The notes under the pieces were generated by a model, which was not told where the DNA came from, made no database searches, and saw nothing but the letters and a program-made list of their open reading frames with translations. Below, piece after piece: positions 62,872 to 64,000 of a stretch of DNA of 64,000 bases. The DNA comes from Hymenolepis diminuta (lineage: Eukaryota; Platyhelminthes; Cestoda; Cyclophyllidea; Hymenolepididae), in NCBI GenBank assembly GCA_900708905.1, contig CAADRB010000054.1, positions 132,070-196,069 of the forward strand, written 5' to 3'. The first letter of the stretch is position 1, and every line of letters begins with the position of its first letter. A program made the position numbers and the translations under genes.

Positions 62872-64000
62872 TTATAGTAGTATAGCTTTGAGATTCCTAA
62901 ATCGGCAGGAGAGGAATTTGATAAAGGATTTTCTTGTATTCATAGGCTACTTATAACTGAAGAAATCATAGATTTACTTTCATGCTAACTTACTAATTAT
63001 GAGGCCATTAGGGTAAAGTTCATTTTGGAGGTACAAATAAGACAAAGGGATGCGGGGGTTTTAAACTCTGGTAAATTGAAAAGAGCACTGCGAGTTTTAT
63101 GGTTACCCCAATTCTGGCTTTGATTTATAGCGTTTAGTTTTGAAGGTCATATTCGAAGAGCGGATTTCAACTGGGAATAATTATTTGAAACCTCGGAACT
63201 AGAAGCGTAGAAATTAGAATATGGAGTTTCATTATCAATTTCTTCTTTACAGGCTCGTTGTATCCGACACTACTATTTTTGCATTAAACTTTAGTTAACG
63301 TTCATATTTTAGAGAATCAAATGAGACCGATCCCTCGAGAGATCAGTAATAGCATATTTGGACGATTTATATCAATTATTTGAAGCTAGAAAACTCCATG
63401 AAGATTCAACTTTGAAGTTGACCCTTAAAACGCACTGATTGCACATCAAGTAATAATTAACGCTCTCCTCGGAACTTTTCATAGGTTTATTACAATCTTC
63501 ATTCGCGTTCAGATTGCATTTTTTTGAAATTTGTCCAATTATTCGTTTTCACATATTTAAATATCTAATTACGCTCACAAATGAGCAATTTATCCTTCTT
63601 TGTTAACTAACAAATTTAACAATATCTCTCCTCAATTCGACAGAAAGGGGTAAATTTATGCGACTTCACACATTTTCCTGTTAATTTAAAATTTTCTGTC
63701 AGTACAAATAGCACAATGTGCTGCTGTACACGGCTGACTCCTCAATCCCTCTCCCTCCTCCTTCCCAAACCTTTCTCAAAGTCGACTCAACTCGAAGTAG
63801 GGAGGGAACAGAAAGATGAATTTGTATAAGCGTGTATTCGGGTGTGTTTGAGCAGCAGAAGATAGGAAAATAATTAAGTGATACACGCAAACGCCACAAA
63901 TTTGCCCCATTATGAGATGTATCTAGTGGTTATGTAGGGGGGATTAGAGGTTGCTATCTCTTCTCCTGATTTATGTGAATATCGTGACGCTGCTGAACAA
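62872..64000. other. AT-rich, no gene seen
   Basis: No supported gene or repeat up to the window end. The short minus-strand open frame near 63699-63899 lies opposite a pyrimidine-rich tract and has no splice or homology support. Confidence 0.4.

Noticed and set aside
1..64000. CRISPR array, bacterial operon, phage or plasmid features
   Set aside because: Intron-rich animal genes and eukaryotic repeats dominate. No direct-repeat array or prokaryotic gene arrangement is present.

Overview
The window looks like nuclear DNA of a metazoan, most likely a parasitic flatworm (cestode or trematode). It is AT-rich, its genes are split by GT..AG introns from 44 bp to about 6.9 kb, it carries metazoan signalling genes (TBC1D30, YAP/Yorkie, Ral), and most of it is decayed repeats. 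In two genes the introns are very short at the 5' end and kilobases long at the 3' end, a trend known from flatworm genes. The taxon is an inference; I saw no diagnostic sequence such as a spliced leader gene.

Layout. 317-601 is the last coding exon of an unidentified plus-strand gene that enters from the left. 3611-15476 is a complete plus-strand TBC1D30-like RabGAP that I could model as 11 phase-consistent exons, including a 25-nt microexon (882 residues). 15873-17179 is a dead mariner-type transposon; a second copy with shared lesions lies at 61550-62869. 19002-19738 (minus) holds an uninterrupted reading frame equal to little more than the MIF4G domain of CNOT1, the CAF1/CNOT7-docking module of the CCR4-NOT deadenylase, separated from the rest of that large protein. 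19745-29440 is repeat-poor AT-rich DNA with simple-sequence and GA-rich tracts and a 24-bp perfect palindrome.

29516-38099 (minus) is a YAP/Yorkie coactivator in five exons (512 residues) with a TEAD-binding region, a LATS/14-3-3-like site and a single WW domain whose first tryptophan is phenylalanine. Its last intron (6.9 kb) contains three SINE-like elements. 39440-41217 (minus) is a degenerate coding remnant of unknown family. 43300-51908 (plus) is a Ral GTPase in four exons (200 residues, CaaL geranylgeranylation box). From 51909 to the end I find mainly non-coding DNA, SINE and mariner remnants, a possible integrase scrap, and two weak minus-strand gene candidates, one encoding a possible small secreted cysteine-containing peptide.

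Functionally, TBC1D30 (Rab inactivation, ciliary and membrane traffic), YAP (Hippo output) and Ral (exocyst and trafficking) are unrelated single genes; nothing suggests an operon or a new multi-gene system. The items most worth following are the stand-alone CNOT1 MIF4G frame, the tRNA-like SINE family (nine recognisable copies), the divergent WW domain in YAP, and the shared lesions of the two mariner copies.
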